Positions 36,564-51,600 of a stretch of 64,000 bases of DNA are shown one piece after another. Made by a program: the position numbers and the translations under genes. Positions within the stretch are counted from its first letter, which is position 1. Each line of letters begins with the position of its first letter. Source of the DNA: Abelmoschus esculentus (Eukaryota; Streptophyta; Magnoliopsida; Malvales; Malvaceae); NCBI GenBank assembly GCA_035048815.1, contig JAUCBN010000006.1, positions 17,065,001 through 17,129,000 of the forward strand. The letters are read 5' to 3'. The notes beneath the pieces were generated by a model. The model did no database searches and was not told where the DNA came from. It saw only the letters and a list, made by a program, of their open reading frames with translations.

Positions 36564-37667
36564 TGATTTTGATATAACAATTATGATAAAGGATTATTTT
36601 ATAAAAAATTTGAAGTTTCTAAGTCAAACTTTTTGATTCCAAGTCAAACCAAGAACTTTAAAATAAATTTTTTAAGTTTTTTTACACGAGAGTATCGATA
36701 CCCCTAGAACAGGTATCGATACCGCCTCTTGTTTTTCAGAAAATGTTCTTGAGTCAAAGAACGAGTATCGATACCTTTTTACTCCAAAACGTCACTGCCA
36801 ACATCTGTTTCGAACTAGTATTTAATTTTTAAATATTTTAAAATTATAAAGGGTTGTTTCAATACCAGTATCGATACCCAAAAATCCCACGACTATTTTA
36901 GCATTAAATGAGTCGACCGTTGGTGGTAGTTATAGCTTTAAATGGTGGTTAACATGTTTCGGAACATGTATCGATACCAATCTTCACAGATTACAATTGG
37001 TATCGAACCATGGTTCGATATACACCTATTAAATGCACAACGGCTCTTTCTGTTTATGGCCTGTTTCGAAACAGGTACCCCGAGTATCGATATCGAAGCC
37101 TACAGAAGTGCATTTATTATGGGAAAATGAAGGTCTAACGTATTTATTTCAATTCCCAACAACCTCAACAGTTAGAAATCAATGAGAAGGTATAAATTGA
37201 ACTTTCTGAAGCAGCATTAACAACTATTGATCCTAAAGCAACATCCAAGCACACAAATCCAACTCCAAATCACCTCATTGCAAATCTTTTGCTCCCAACT
37301 CTTGTAATTCATTTTTATTCTTTGTATTTGAGTTTGGAAAAAATTATTCTGAAATTTGAGCACATATTTCTTGTAAGAGAATTCTTTTAGCCCATCCTTA
37401 TCTCTTGTAAGTCTTTGTGAGGTTCAAGTTAATTTTCGGTAAAAAATTGACTTGTTTGTAAAGGTTATCCTTTAACCTATAGAAAGAGGTAAAATTCATA
37501 GTAAATTGGTTTCAAAATCCTTAGTGGGAGCTAAGATAGTGGATGCAGAGTTTGTTCTGAAACTTGGACCACTATAAATCACTTGTTCTTCATTTTTTCA
37601 ATTTTTATCGAAAATCTTTCACTAGATTTTTAAATAGCCAATTCACCTCCTCTTGGCCAATTCTACA
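36564..37667 (+). mobile_element. Solo LTR related to the copia-type element
   Basis: About 1.1 kb with the same order of blocks as the LTRs at 2.2 and 5.4 kb: TTTTGATATAACAATT at the start, then TATCGATA palindromes (36693, 36712, 36766, 36970, 37084), TTTCGAAACAGG, then CCTTAGTGGGAGCTAAG, TAGTGGATGCAG and GGACCACTATAAATC near the end. No internal region or second LTR lies next to it, so it fits a solo LTR left by recombination. Exact ends are uncertain (near-match AAAAT/CAAAT only). Confidence 0.7.
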
Positions 37668-38323
37668 AATCGATCAACTCAACATATGTTCGTTCGATTT
37701 TGCTTATTTAAATTTATTTATATATATCTAATTGTTTTTATTATTTTTCATAACAAAAATATTATATTTAAAAATTAAATTTATTCATATATGTCCGTTT
37801 ATTTGTGTTCGTTTATTATTTTATCGAACGAACATAAACGACCACAAACAAGCTATATTCTTTAACAAACGAACACAAAATAAAAAATTATATTTGTTTA
37901 ATTATTTTTATTTATTTATTTATTTATTCGATTAAAATTAAATAATTAAATATAAATATATCTTTATTTGTGTTCATTTAGTTCATATATAGGCTTAATT
38001 ATTTGTTACGATTTGATGTAATATTTTCTTTGTCTATGTAAAAATAGTTTAGTTTAAAAATAAAATTATAGATCTTTAATTTTTTTTTTTTTTTTCATTT
38101 TCACACTCTCCCTGAGTGTTCAGTGGCTCCCTACACAGGGCCTACAACTACAAAAGCCTTACTCTTCCTAAAGAAGAAAAAAGAATCTTCAATTCTGTTT
38201 GGCCCAAAAGAAAAACAGAGAAGAAAAAGGTACAGACATTGCACTCTACTTCTTCACTGGTACATGACACTGCAATTTCATTTTAGGGTTTAAGCAGGGT
38301 TTTTCTCTTTGTAGGTAGAGAGA
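37668..38323. other. Gap and leader upstream of mL46
   Basis: Repetitive TTTATTTGTGTTCG-like AT-rich DNA up to about 38080, a T run at 38082-38095, then a GC-richer stretch (38100-38323) that probably holds the promoter and 5' UTR of the mL46 gene. No clear TATA box. Confidence 0.5.
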
Positions 38324-40835
38324 ATGCGGAGATCGTTGACATCGCTGGTTCGACCACTCGCGGGGAGGTGTGGGTTTTCCACGAGCTCCGAGAAAATTGT
38401 GGCCTCGGTTCTGTTCGAGAGATTACCCGTCATTATTCCCAAACTGGATCCTGTGGTATATGCGTTTCAGGAGTTCTCGTAAGTTTTCATTTGTGTCTCC
38501 TTGTTTGGCTGCCGGGAAAATCTGGGAATGTTCCTTCTAGGATAATCTTAGATTTCCATTTGCTTGAGAACAAATTGATTAGCTCAGTGATGCGAAAATA
38601 ATACTTGTAATAGTTTGAGGGGGGAGGGAGAACCGATTTTCCCCCTCTGATTGATGGCTTATGACGCGAAATTATTATTCTTTTTTCGTTCAAATTTTCC
38701 GTTACTAATTGTGGTTACTGGTTTTAATGAATGAGATGAAAGGCTTGGAATTTATGTTTTTTTATGTAGCTTTCGATGGCGGCAGCAATATAGACGCAAA
38801 TATCCGGATGAGTTCTTGGACATGTCTAAATCTAGGCAAGTTTTAAGTTTAATTCCTTTGTATTACGCGTTATAGTAGGGATGCTTCCTTGTATGTTAGG
38901 TCATTTGTGATCCATACCTAATTGGTTACTGGATAAGAGTTGTTGATTTTATTCATCTGCGTAAGCTTTTTCTTTCATCTAAATGAACTGTGTGTCTATT
39001 GAGATTTAGAGCTGTGAGTCCGCTGAAGTGTTGATTCAGGGAAGACGTCGTGGAGTAATCTACTCCTAATATTTTTCAATCGAAAAACCACAGCCTCAAG
39101 ATTGATTCAAGATGTCTAATTTTGCCTCTGTTTTGAGAGTTCTCATAGAATACGAAAATAATAGGAAGTCATTGTTCATTGGGTTACATTATATATGTTA
39201 TGCCCTTTCTCCTTGCTTTGCACTTGCAATGAATACATGCTATGAAGCATGGACACTTCAATCTAGTGCCGTATCACGTACAACTTGGGTACTTGCAAGT
39301 ATTTCATTTCCCTATTTTTTTCTTCTTCTATTTTCCCATTTTTTCTGTTTTTCTTCTTTCTTTTCGATTTTCTCTTGCTTGCATGATTCAACTATAAGTA
39401 TATAAATGTGTGATGCCATGTTCACTTGATTTTTTTTATTGACTTTTGATTTTTACATTTTTCTAGAATATAACTTTATTTTATATTTGCTGGACCCGTA
39501 CCTTGTAATTTTGGAAATTGCCGTTTCCTGTCCCCATTTCTGTACCCATATTCGCATCTTTATCTGTATAAATGCAACATAGAGTACTTGCATACAAGTA
39601 CAAGCTTGCAGATTCAGCTAATGAAGTGAAATTGTTGTATAACCAGGGGAAAAGGTGACTACCAAATTGACTATGTTCCAGCTCCAAGGATCACTGAAGC
39701 TGACAAAACAAATGACAAAAAGTAAGTGGTACATTTCATGTTGCTCGTTGGAACTAATTACCAAGATATCATTCTCTGTTTGGAACAGATATGATATATG
39801 TTAAGATTTAACAATCTTTAGGTATAAATGGCCTGAAATTTGAATTAATCATCTCTAGGAAGCTGACAAAATGAATGATGGAAATAAAGTGGTGCATTTT
39901 ATTCTGTTCAGTGGAATGGAACACTGTTACAGATAAGTTATCTTTTGTTTGATGGTTGCACATATATGTCATCAGGAATTCACAATTTGTTGGAAGAAAA
40001 GGTCTGAAAATTGGATCTCAAAGTGCTTCTCTCTACTAGTTGAAGAATCCATCTCCTTCTTTTTTTACGTTTGAGTTATGTGAAGGAACAATTAACATCA
40101 TTCTCAAGAAAATATTTTCTTCCCCTCGGTGGTTGTGGCTTGTGTGGATAAAAATGTACATTTATGCTATTATAGTACTTTAGCACTACAATATTCTGAT
40201 GAGGGAAGTTTTGAATTTTATATTTTTCTAGATCATTGCAGAGAGCACTTGATAGAAGACTGTATCTGCTTCTGTATGGTAAGAGTAATGGAGCTCCTAG
40301 TGGGGAACTTGTGTGGCATTTTCCTGAAAAAGTTTATGATTCCGAGGAAACATTGCGCAAGGTAAGTGTTGTTTTCTTTTCTTGTTTCTTTTTATTTTGT
40401 TGATGTGATGATATAAGTGCGAAATATTTGCAGTGTGCAGAGTCTGCCTTAGAATCTGTACTTGGAGACCTTTCTCACACTTACTTCGTTGGAAATGCTC
40501 CCATGGGGCATATGGTTATAGAGCAGAAGGAGAATGTGCCCGAACCATATAAGGTATTTCAAACAAAGTGGTTATATTTTCTTCTTCCATTGTTGATGTA
40601 ATGCTTGCCTCTGCTACTCCTTTTAAACAAATCCCAATCTCGTATGGATATGATATTTATTTCCCTACCTTGTGCCTTTTCCTTTCGTCAGCGATTCTTC
40701 TTCAAGTCTCAAGTGATTGATACCAACGAGTTCCATGTCCGTAAATGTGAAGATTTTGTGTGGGTGACCAAGGATGAACTCTTGGACTATTTTCCTGAAC
40801 AAGCTGCGTTTTTTAAGAAGATGATTATCAGCTGA
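38324..40835 (+). CDS. Mitochondrial large ribosomal subunit protein mL46
   Basis: Six exons, 38324-38478, 38770-38835, 39647-39721, 40232-40361, 40434-40553 and 40692-40835, join to 229 residues, the usual plant length. mL46 is a structural protein of the mitoribosome large subunit with an inactive Nudix-like fold. Visible blocks are an N-terminal Arg/Ser-rich presequence (MRRSLTSLVRPLAGRCGFST), FRWRQQYRRKYPDEFLD, GDYQIDYVPAPRITEADKTN, RRLYLLLYGKSNGAPSGELV with WHFPEK, YFVGNAPMGHMV, and a C-terminal FVWVTKDELLDYFPEQ. The stretch SEETLRKCAESALES lies where a Nudix box would be but lacks REx2EE. Intron 2 uses a GC donor (AG|GCAAGT). Exon 4 uses the acceptor TTCTAG, not the nearby TTGCAG, because only that keeps the frame and KKSLQRALDRRL. 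Intron 3 holds a worn copy of the end of exon 3. Confidence 0.92.
39859..40030 (+). repeat. Decayed duplicate of the mL46 exon 3 end and following intron
   Basis: GAAGCTGACAAAATGAATGA at 39859 repeats GAAGCTGACAAAACAAATGA at 39694 (the exon 3 end). The following AAGTGGTGCATTTT and, further on, GGTCTGAAAATTGGA repeat AAGTGGTACATTTC and GGCCTGAAATTTGAA, so about 165 bp were duplicated in tandem. The second copy has lost the GTAAGT donor and is presumably skipped. Confidence 0.7.
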
Positions 40836-42442
40836 TGGCAAATTGCTCCTTTTGATTTCCAAGCCATAGTCTTTCTTATAACCCATTATATGGTTTACTT
40901 GTAACTTTGCATTCGAGTCTACATCAGAAGTTCATTCCGAGACAATACAACGGACCATCTGAACCTAAGTCAATTAGGCACAAATAATGAAACAGCTCAC
41001 TGTCCAAGGATGGATTGAATTGTCCCAAGGTATTGATTTCTTTGGCTGGTGCTGGTGAGTATTAATGCAGGATCCCTTGTCTTCTTTTGTTGTAAGCAGA
41101 TAAGTTTTGTTCTATTACCTTTCCCCATGGTGAGAAAAAATTAAATGATAAGTTTTAAAATTTAAAATATAAATTTTTATAGTATTTAAAGTTTAATTTT
41201 TATTATTTTTAAAATTTATTTTTATATAACATTTTAAGTTTTTAGACTAAATATCAAAACTTTGTTTTATATGTATTACAATTTGTCAAAAATCACAAAA
41301 ACTAAATTTAAAACGTTATTGAAAAGCTAATATTTTATGTTTTGGACAAAATTCGAAAGTTATATGATAGGAATCTAAATTGATTTGGAGTGAATTGAAC
41401 AACCTAAAACCATAATAAATAGTTTTAAATAACCTAAATTCGAAGTGATTGAGCATTCAAAACTAAAATAATCCAAAAAATTTTAAAATTTAAATTATTT
41501 TAATCCAAATAATCCTAATCTAAACCTAATTCGATTCACGTAGTTTAACTATATTAGATGAAATAAAGGTCGTAATTTTGAAGGTAATTTTTTTAGTCTA
41601 TGCATATAGGGGAGGGGAGGGACAGTTGAACAAACGTAGTTGAGATGTTGGCTCCACCAAAGTTACAAGAGAACCAGGAATATATATGTTTAGAAGTCAA
41701 GTACAGAAGGTAAGGTAATTTCTCTCCTCTTTTATATTAATTTTGGATAATATATGTCTATAAATTGATTGCTAAAATTAAAAGACAAAAATATTATATT
41801 TTTGAGAAGAAAAAATATAGATAATCTCAACCATAAATTTATATTTATCAAAGAATCTATAAAACTAATATATATATATTTAAAATCTTTAGATTGTTTA
41901 AATGGATACTACCAATACACATAATTTAGGGTCTAATATTTTAAATTAGAGTTTAAAAAGTAGAACATAAAATTTAGGATTAAAATTTAGAGTTTAAAAT
42001 TTAAAGATAGGATTTTAGAGTATTAAGATTTAGGATTAACATTTTAAATTTTATATAAGATATGTAATTTTTTATACGGTTTGTTTATTAAAATATAATC
42101 CTAATTTAAAACTAAAAACTTTTATTATTTTAAAATTGTATAATATATCAAATTAACCTTATAAAATATGAAGAATTAAAAATAAATTATCCTTCAATAT
42201 AAATTTCAAATCTCAACTATTAAACTCAGATAGGTATAAAAAACCTATCAAACTGTATCAATGTATCTAACTCTATATTTATATACTCTCTTCTAATTAA
42301 ACTCCATAAATCCATTTCTTTCCTCTTCATCTAAAATGTCTGTGCGGTAGTCCAACCTACACCACCTGCTTTCACCCTTTTAAACTTCAGTTCTCAATCA
42401 TTCCTGTCCTGTGGAGCCCTCAGAATTTTAGCTGATTCAGAC
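40836..42442. other. 3' flank of mL46 and promoter side of the WRKY gene
   Basis: mL46 3' UTR up to about 41100, then AT-rich non-coding DNA. 41930-42060 holds a decayed TTTAGGATTTAGAGTTT-type repeat found elsewhere in the window. A TATA-like TATATTTATATACT lies at 42274-42287, about 160 bp before the WRKY start codon. Confidence 0.5.
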
Positions 42443-43116
42443 ATGGATGGACAAGAAATGAATACACATCCTCCACTTTCGCCGCCGTCTGCTCCACCGT
42501 TTCTGCCACCACTCACCACTCCTTCCCTCTTTACGCCTTCCTCCATGCACCCTCCTTTAGATACTCAAATTATCCCCGATATTGATTGGGTAAGCCTCCT
42601 CTCTGCTCAAGCCTTTCCTGGTGCCGCCGACGATCAGATCAAGCCAGTGATTGAAACTTGCTCATTGATGGCTAAAAACGGAGACGATCATCGCATAGAG
42701 GACAGCAGCAAAGACAAGAGAAAAGGTAGGCGGTCCAGAAAGACAATCCGGCCGAGGTTTGAGTTCCAAACCAGGAGTTCCGATGACATTTTGGACGACG
42801 GCTACAGGTGGAGAAAATATGGACAGAAGGCTGTCAAAAACAGCAGTTATCCGAGGTTTGTTTATCGAAAAAAACCACTCGTCTTTCTCTTACATATGTT
42901 TTAATTTCTTACGAAGATATATATAAATGCATTAGGAGTTATTACCGTTGCACGCATCTTACATGCAACGTGAAGAAACAGGTTCAGCGGCTGGCACAAG
43001 ACAGCAGCATCGTGGTGACCACCTACGAAGGAATTCATAACCATCCTTGTGAAAAGCTAATGGAAACCCTAATCCCTGTCCTCAAGCAGATGCAGTTCCT
43101 CTCTACGTTTCAATGA
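42443..43116 (+). CDS. WRKY transcription factor, group IIc (WRKY24/43/56-like)
   Basis: Two exons (42443-42855, 42936-43116) give a small 197-residue protein. The single WRKY domain has WRKYGQK (123-129) and a C2H2 zinc site C-x4-C-x23-H-x-H (C143, C148, H172, H174), the group II form. The 80-bp intron splits the codon after YP at the conserved place used by group IIc (the R-type intron in SYPR). [20 protein letters not shown] is typical of the WRKY24/43/56 branch. The Pro/Ser-rich N-terminus has no other domain; RKGRRSRK (93-100) is a likely nuclear signal. It binds W-box (TTGAC) promoters. The C-terminal tail is very short ([20 protein letters not shown] and a few residues more). The first in-frame ATG was used as start. 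Confidence 0.93.
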
Positions 43117-44279
43117 CAACTTCTGTTCTTCAGCTAATCGCTTTGGATTGATTTTCATAGATCCGACAGAAAATAATTTTATTACACATGTAAAATGTGG
43201 AGTTGCATAAACAATTGATGTTAATATCATAGTTATGTTGTTACTTTATATATGTGTTCAAACTCGAATCTCATTAAACTATTAAAGGGTTAGACTTATT
43301 GTTGAATTGATCCGATGATTGTACGTACCAAGTGATCAATGAACATAAATATTGACGGAATTAAAAATCAAAATAAAATGATAAAATATAATTAACCATT
43401 AAAAAGACACTACACCAATATAAAATTTTAGTGATAAATTGACAGTGACTAAGAATAAATTTATCACAATTCACAAATATTAAATTTTTAAGATAATTTT
43501 TTTGCGCGACACTATTAGTACAAATAATTGTGATCTATTTTTAATGATAAATTGACAGTGACTAAAAATAATTGTGATATATTTTTATTTGATCACTGTA
43601 ATAAATTTGTTGACTAAATTCTATAATATATATTTTAATTTTAAAGATAAAATTATAAAAAATAACTGTAATTTTATAAAAAATAAATAATAAAATTGAG
43701 AAAGCATTTAATACTTAAGTCGAAATTCAAAGATAGCATAGAAAATGAACTCCAAGTCAACATAGAGCAGCCTAGAATTTGAAATGCAACACAAATAAGA
43801 AAAATATCTAATCAAATTAATGATGCCACAACTGCATTATTAAAATAAAGCAAAATACACCAATTGAATTAGATTTGTATTTACAATAAAATTATTGAAT
43901 CAGTCTAGTTTATAATGTTATATATGATTTTTTTAATAATAATTTTTATTTTGTTTTTTAAAGTAAATTTTTATTTTTTACTTTAATTAAATAAATAAAT
44001 TTTATTAGACAATATTATAAACGGGTGTAATTGTTTACCTTTTTTCCATGCCTTCACTTTAAATTAGAGGTTTAGGGTTTTTGTTTAGGGGTTTGGTTAG
44101 GGTTTAAGAAATTAAGAGTAGAGTGTATTTTTTTAGTATAGGGTTTAAAATATAAAAAATAAGAGTTAAAATTTATTTTTTAATATATTTTTAAAAGAGA
44201 CACAAAAAAAATTACTTATCATAAACGACGTGATAAATCATAACCTAAAGTATTTTTCCGGACTCACAGACTAAAACCT
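43117..44279. other. Gene-free DNA between the WRKY and LEA_2 genes
   Basis: WRKY 3' UTR, then AT-rich DNA. At 43408 CACTACACCAATATAAAATT resembles a CACTA transposon end and is followed by repeated ATAAATTGACAGTGACTAA blocks (about 43433 and 43547); no opposite end was found. 44053-44220 carries a decayed AGAGGTTTAGGGTTTTTG repeat whose relative lies on the other side of the LEA_2 gene. Confidence 0.5.
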
Positions 44280-44287
44280 TTATAAAA
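44280..44287 (+). promoter_or_regulatory. TATA box of the LEA_2 gene
   Basis: TTATAAAA lies about 90 bp before the ATG at 44374, a normal plant spacing; ACTACAAAATGAGATCC follows as a likely leader start. Confidence 0.55.
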
Positions 44288-44373
44288 CTACAAAATGAGA
44301 TCCTCCAAGATTTCCCATACCTTCTTCCCAAGTCCCAACAAACATCCTTTAATTTCCCAAATTGGTCCTTGCC

Positions 44374-45036
44374 ATGACGGAAAGAGACCAGGCAAGGCCT
44401 CTAGCACCAACATCAGACCTTCCGAGCAGTGACGATGGAGAAGCCGCTTCGCATCTGCAAAAATCTCGACACAAGAAATTCATCAAATATTTCAGTTCCA
44501 TTGCAACTCTAACGATCGTCGTCGTAGTCGCAGTAACCATAACTTTAATTTTCACGATATTTCGAGTCAAGGACCCGATCATCACCATGAAAGGCGTCAC
44601 AGTCACAAACCTGGAGCTAATCAACGGCACAATTCCGAAGCCAGGTTCCAACATCACCGTAAGAGCCGACGTCTCGGTTAAAAATCCCAACATAGCATCG
44701 TTCAAGTACAAGAACACCACCACCACTCTTTACTACTATGGCAACGTGGTCGGGGATGCCCGAGGCCCCGCAGGCCATGCGAGGGCACATCGAACCGTGC
44801 GGATGAATATAACAATCGATATCATAGTCGATCGTGTATTGGCCAGTCCGAATTTGTTCGCCGATGCCAGCTCCGGGACCTTGACCGTGACCAGCTACTC
44901 GAGAGTCGGAGGACGGATCAATATGTTGAACCTCATAAAGCGGCATGTTACTGTCAAGCTGAATTGTTCCATGACAGTAAACCTGTTCAGCCAAGCAATT
45001 GAAGCACAGAAATGCCAGCGGAAGGTTGATCTATAA
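44374..45036 (+). CDS. LEA_2 / NDR1-HIN1-like membrane protein
   Basis: One intronless frame of 220 residues from the first ATG (MTERDQARPLAP). A basic patch SRHKKFIKYF (31-40) precedes one hydrophobic segment, ATLTIVVVVAVTITLIFTIF (44-63), which fits a signal anchor. The rest is a LEA_2 (water-stress/NDR1-like) domain: DPIITMKGVTVTNLELING, then VRADVSVKNPNIASFKYKNT, TLYYYGNVVG, and a final TVKLNCSMTVNLFSQAIEAQ. Several NxT/S sites (NIT, NTT, NCS) suggest an exposed, glycosylated C-terminal part. Proteins of this group sit at the plasma membrane and take part in pathogen or drought responses; the exact role here is unknown. The gene is flanked by two related decayed repeats. Confidence 0.88.
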   Translation: MTERDQARPLAPTSDLPSSDDGEAASHLQKSRHKKFIKYFSSIATLTIVVVVAVTITLIFTIFRVKDPIITMKGVTVTNLELINGTIPKPGSNITVRADVSVKNPNIASFKYKNTTTTLYYYGNVVGDARGPAGHARAHRTVRMNITIDIIVDRVLASPNLFADASSGTLTVTSYSRVGGRINMLNLIKRHVTVKLNCSMTVNLFSQAIEAQKCQRKVDL

Positions 45037-48372
<3,336 letters not shown>

Positions 48373-48697
48373 TTTCTATTTGTACATAAATCTTGTAACC
48401 ATGCTATGGAAATTATGGTATAATAATATTATTACTGTTTTATATTAACAAATTTTATATTAGGACTGTAAATATTAATAATAGATTTAAAATAGAGGGA
48501 AAAAGAGAAGTGTGGAGGAAAACTATCTTAGTATACAGTTTGAGCCATTCATGAATATCAATGACAAGGTTGCCGTTAGCTACATACAGTAATACTCACA
48601 TGTAAACAAATTATGCATGCTTTCTGAGGTAAGGCCTAGAAGCAAAGAAAAATGTCAAATCAGAATCTACTGCCACGTAAGCAAAACATAAATGAAA

Positions 48698-51600
48698 CTA
48701 ATTTGATGTTACTAGGGTTGAATTTGAGTTCTCAATATCTTCTGGAAGGGGTTTCACATACTTCCCTAATGCCTTTTGATGGTGTTTATGCCTCATCCTC
48801 TCTAGTTTATCCTTACTCTTTTGCTTCCTTGTTTCTTTCTCCTTGTTCCGAAGATTTCTCTCTCTGTCGAGAAAACCTTGCCAGACAACCTCGCCTGTTG
48901 ACGGCCATAACCATCGTCTTTTTGGATGGTCGGAATCTGCTTCCTCTGCTAAATCCCCGTCCATGGCCTTTAAGGTGTTGAATGAAAACCATTTGATCCA
49001 CATTTTACCCCTACGACCTTTGAACTTGTGGTATTCTTGCATCACACCAGTTTCAGGATTCACATATACAATCCGGCGTGCACTGTGATATGCCCAAACA
49101 TTTATAAGCAGCTCGAGCACCCGTGAGTAGCAATGCTTGTCCTGTAGAACACAATCACTACATTGAGAAAAACATTTGGCTATCTATAGTCCGGAAGTTC
49201 GACGAACAAGTTATTTCGCAGTCATTTGATATTAACTTTGATGATAATAATAATAATGCACTTTATGGTTACCTTTGAGAAACTGAGATAACAGTGACCA
49301 GTTAGTTGGTGTTCATCATACATTTGTGCATCTAATGAATCCACAAACATCCTGCAAAATGCATACGAGACGTTAAAATGTTTACAAATCAACATAGTTT
49401 CAACCGTTCATGCAGAGAAGCCATTAAGTTTAACCATTCTTACCTTGAAAACATAACGAACTCCGAGAAGGACTTTGTTGGCAAAGCCCAACTCTGCATG
49501 ACAGACCATGTGCCTCCTTCTTCAGGCATGGGTGGCAAAGAGTTCAAATCATGCTGTAAGCCATACATCCTTTTAAGAGTCTCAGAGAATACAAACCTGC
49601 AATGAAATGATAAAAGAAATAATTAACAAGGATTTTTTGTGTAGAATTTCATGTTTTTGCAGTTGAAATAATTGGTCAACTTTACAGTTCTTACTTGCAA
49701 TTTCCAGCATTTATAGCATCACAGAACGACCAGAAGTCCCTCTGCATGCTGTTTCTTGGATCCATGTCCATCCGGACCCAAAAGTATAGTGCGTCACCAT
49801 AATTTCGCTTTTCGATGGAGTCTAACAATGAAGCTTGAGCAACATCAGACAAGGAAACCTGTTTTAGCCCACAATTAGGTGCGAGTAAAGAGGACGGATA
49901 AAAGAACAAGATATATTCATTCAAGGTGTTGCTAAGCCAATGACATAGTTCTCAGCAATTAATCCAGAAACAAAAAGATGCATACAGAGAGACGAAATGA
50001 GGAAAAAAAGGTGAGGGTTGGACATTTTCCGTTACCTTCCGAGCTGTTGCTCTCCATGACTGAAACCCTATCCAGGCATTCCTGTGTAGATGGTCAATCC
50101 GGTTAGCAATAGCAAAGAAGGCCCCGTATTCACCAAGAGTGTCCCGGTAGTATGGGTTGTTAAGAAGTTGCAGGCGAGACGGTCCATCAACATCATCCAT
50201 CCCGGGTCTTCGACCTTTGGTGGACTGCAACATCCATTGGACATATGTTTCAAGTGGTACTCAAAATTATGAATTACAGCACATTCATTTTTTTTTCATT
50301 TTACAACATCAATTTCTTGAAGGAGAAATGGGTATCCAATTGTTTAAAAATAAGTTTCAAGGAAATTCTTAATTTCATTTTAAGTAAATAAATAAGTGGA
50401 ACAAGAGCAAAATGAAACCCATATGATTCTTTCACTAACTTACCAATCCAAATCCACGATAAAGAGATTTTTGATGCAGGAAAGGCCATGTTCCTTCACC
50501 AAAATAAGGTTCATATATACACAATGGTTGACCAAACCTTTCAAGCTCCCTTTCATCCCTTTCATGCAAGTCGTTCCTCATACGGTCAGCCTTCTTTGCA
50601 TTTCGATATACATCCTCCCAGGTGCCACGAGGTTGATCAGTTCTATCTTTCAACTACAAGACATTTGAAAGAGCGTGAATCTTCATTAAGTAACAGCTTT
50701 AGTAAAGACAGATGAAATTGTTCAACTAAACTTTGGGGTAACAATAATAGCCCAGAACAATTCTTACCTCTTGCTCCTCTCGTCTCCTTTTGGTATTGAG
50801 AGTGTGCATCTTTTTTTCTTCCTCCCAGATCTCATATGAAAATGAATCATCCATAGGGATTAATGAACCGAGCTTCTCCCTTCGAGAATGGTTCCATTGT
50901 TCCTCTAAGGTGTTTAAAAATTTGGAACTCCTGTCTTCAAAAGTAGAATTTAGAAAATCCTCAAACAGGTTCCACTGCCATTCTTCTTTCAACTTTGAAG
51001 GAAGTTCTGCAACAACCTTAGGAGGTGCAACTTCGGATGGAAGCTTGAGAACGTTTTCCAGTAGAAAGGCATACCCTTCAACAGTTTCCTGAACCATCAA
51101 GTTTTTAACAGTTCCTCTCCCAATTGAAGCAATATTACGCGCCAATGGCGACAATTTTCCATTTGATATCACTTGCAAAATGATTTGAGTCAAAACTCTA
51201 ATATTATCCTTAGGAAAAATATAGCCATTCACCCGGTCATCAACCTAATTGTTATTGCTAAGTCAGTAGTTTGTTTGCCAAATGATCCCGAATATCCATA
51301 AAGAGAAAAGAGGGACAGAGGCTTACATATTTCCTGATATTGGAGAGTTCTGGTGCTATGATTGGTTTCCCAAGGGACATGGCTTTCATCAAAATTTCAG
51401 GGAATGATGGCTCCTCAAGGAACGAGCCATATATCACAAGGTCAGTCATGCCGAGAACATTGTCAACATCTTCCTCGCCAGCAATATGCTTCACCACACC
51501 GCTAGGATATCTCAAGTTAAGAGCAATTCTCTGGGGTGAAATGGGATATGTGAAACAGAGAAAATTAGAGAGAAGCTTGAAAACTATGTCCACATATGAA

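Noticed and set aside
40242..40250. TTGCAG acceptor at 40236-40241 for mL46 exon 4
   Set aside because: It looks stronger than TTCTAG at 40226-40231 but would break the frame and remove the KSLQ residues.
44349..44994. Two 125-codon minus-strand frames opposite the LEA_2 gene
   Set aside because: Low-complexity shadows; the plus frame has the LEA_2 domain and membrane anchor.
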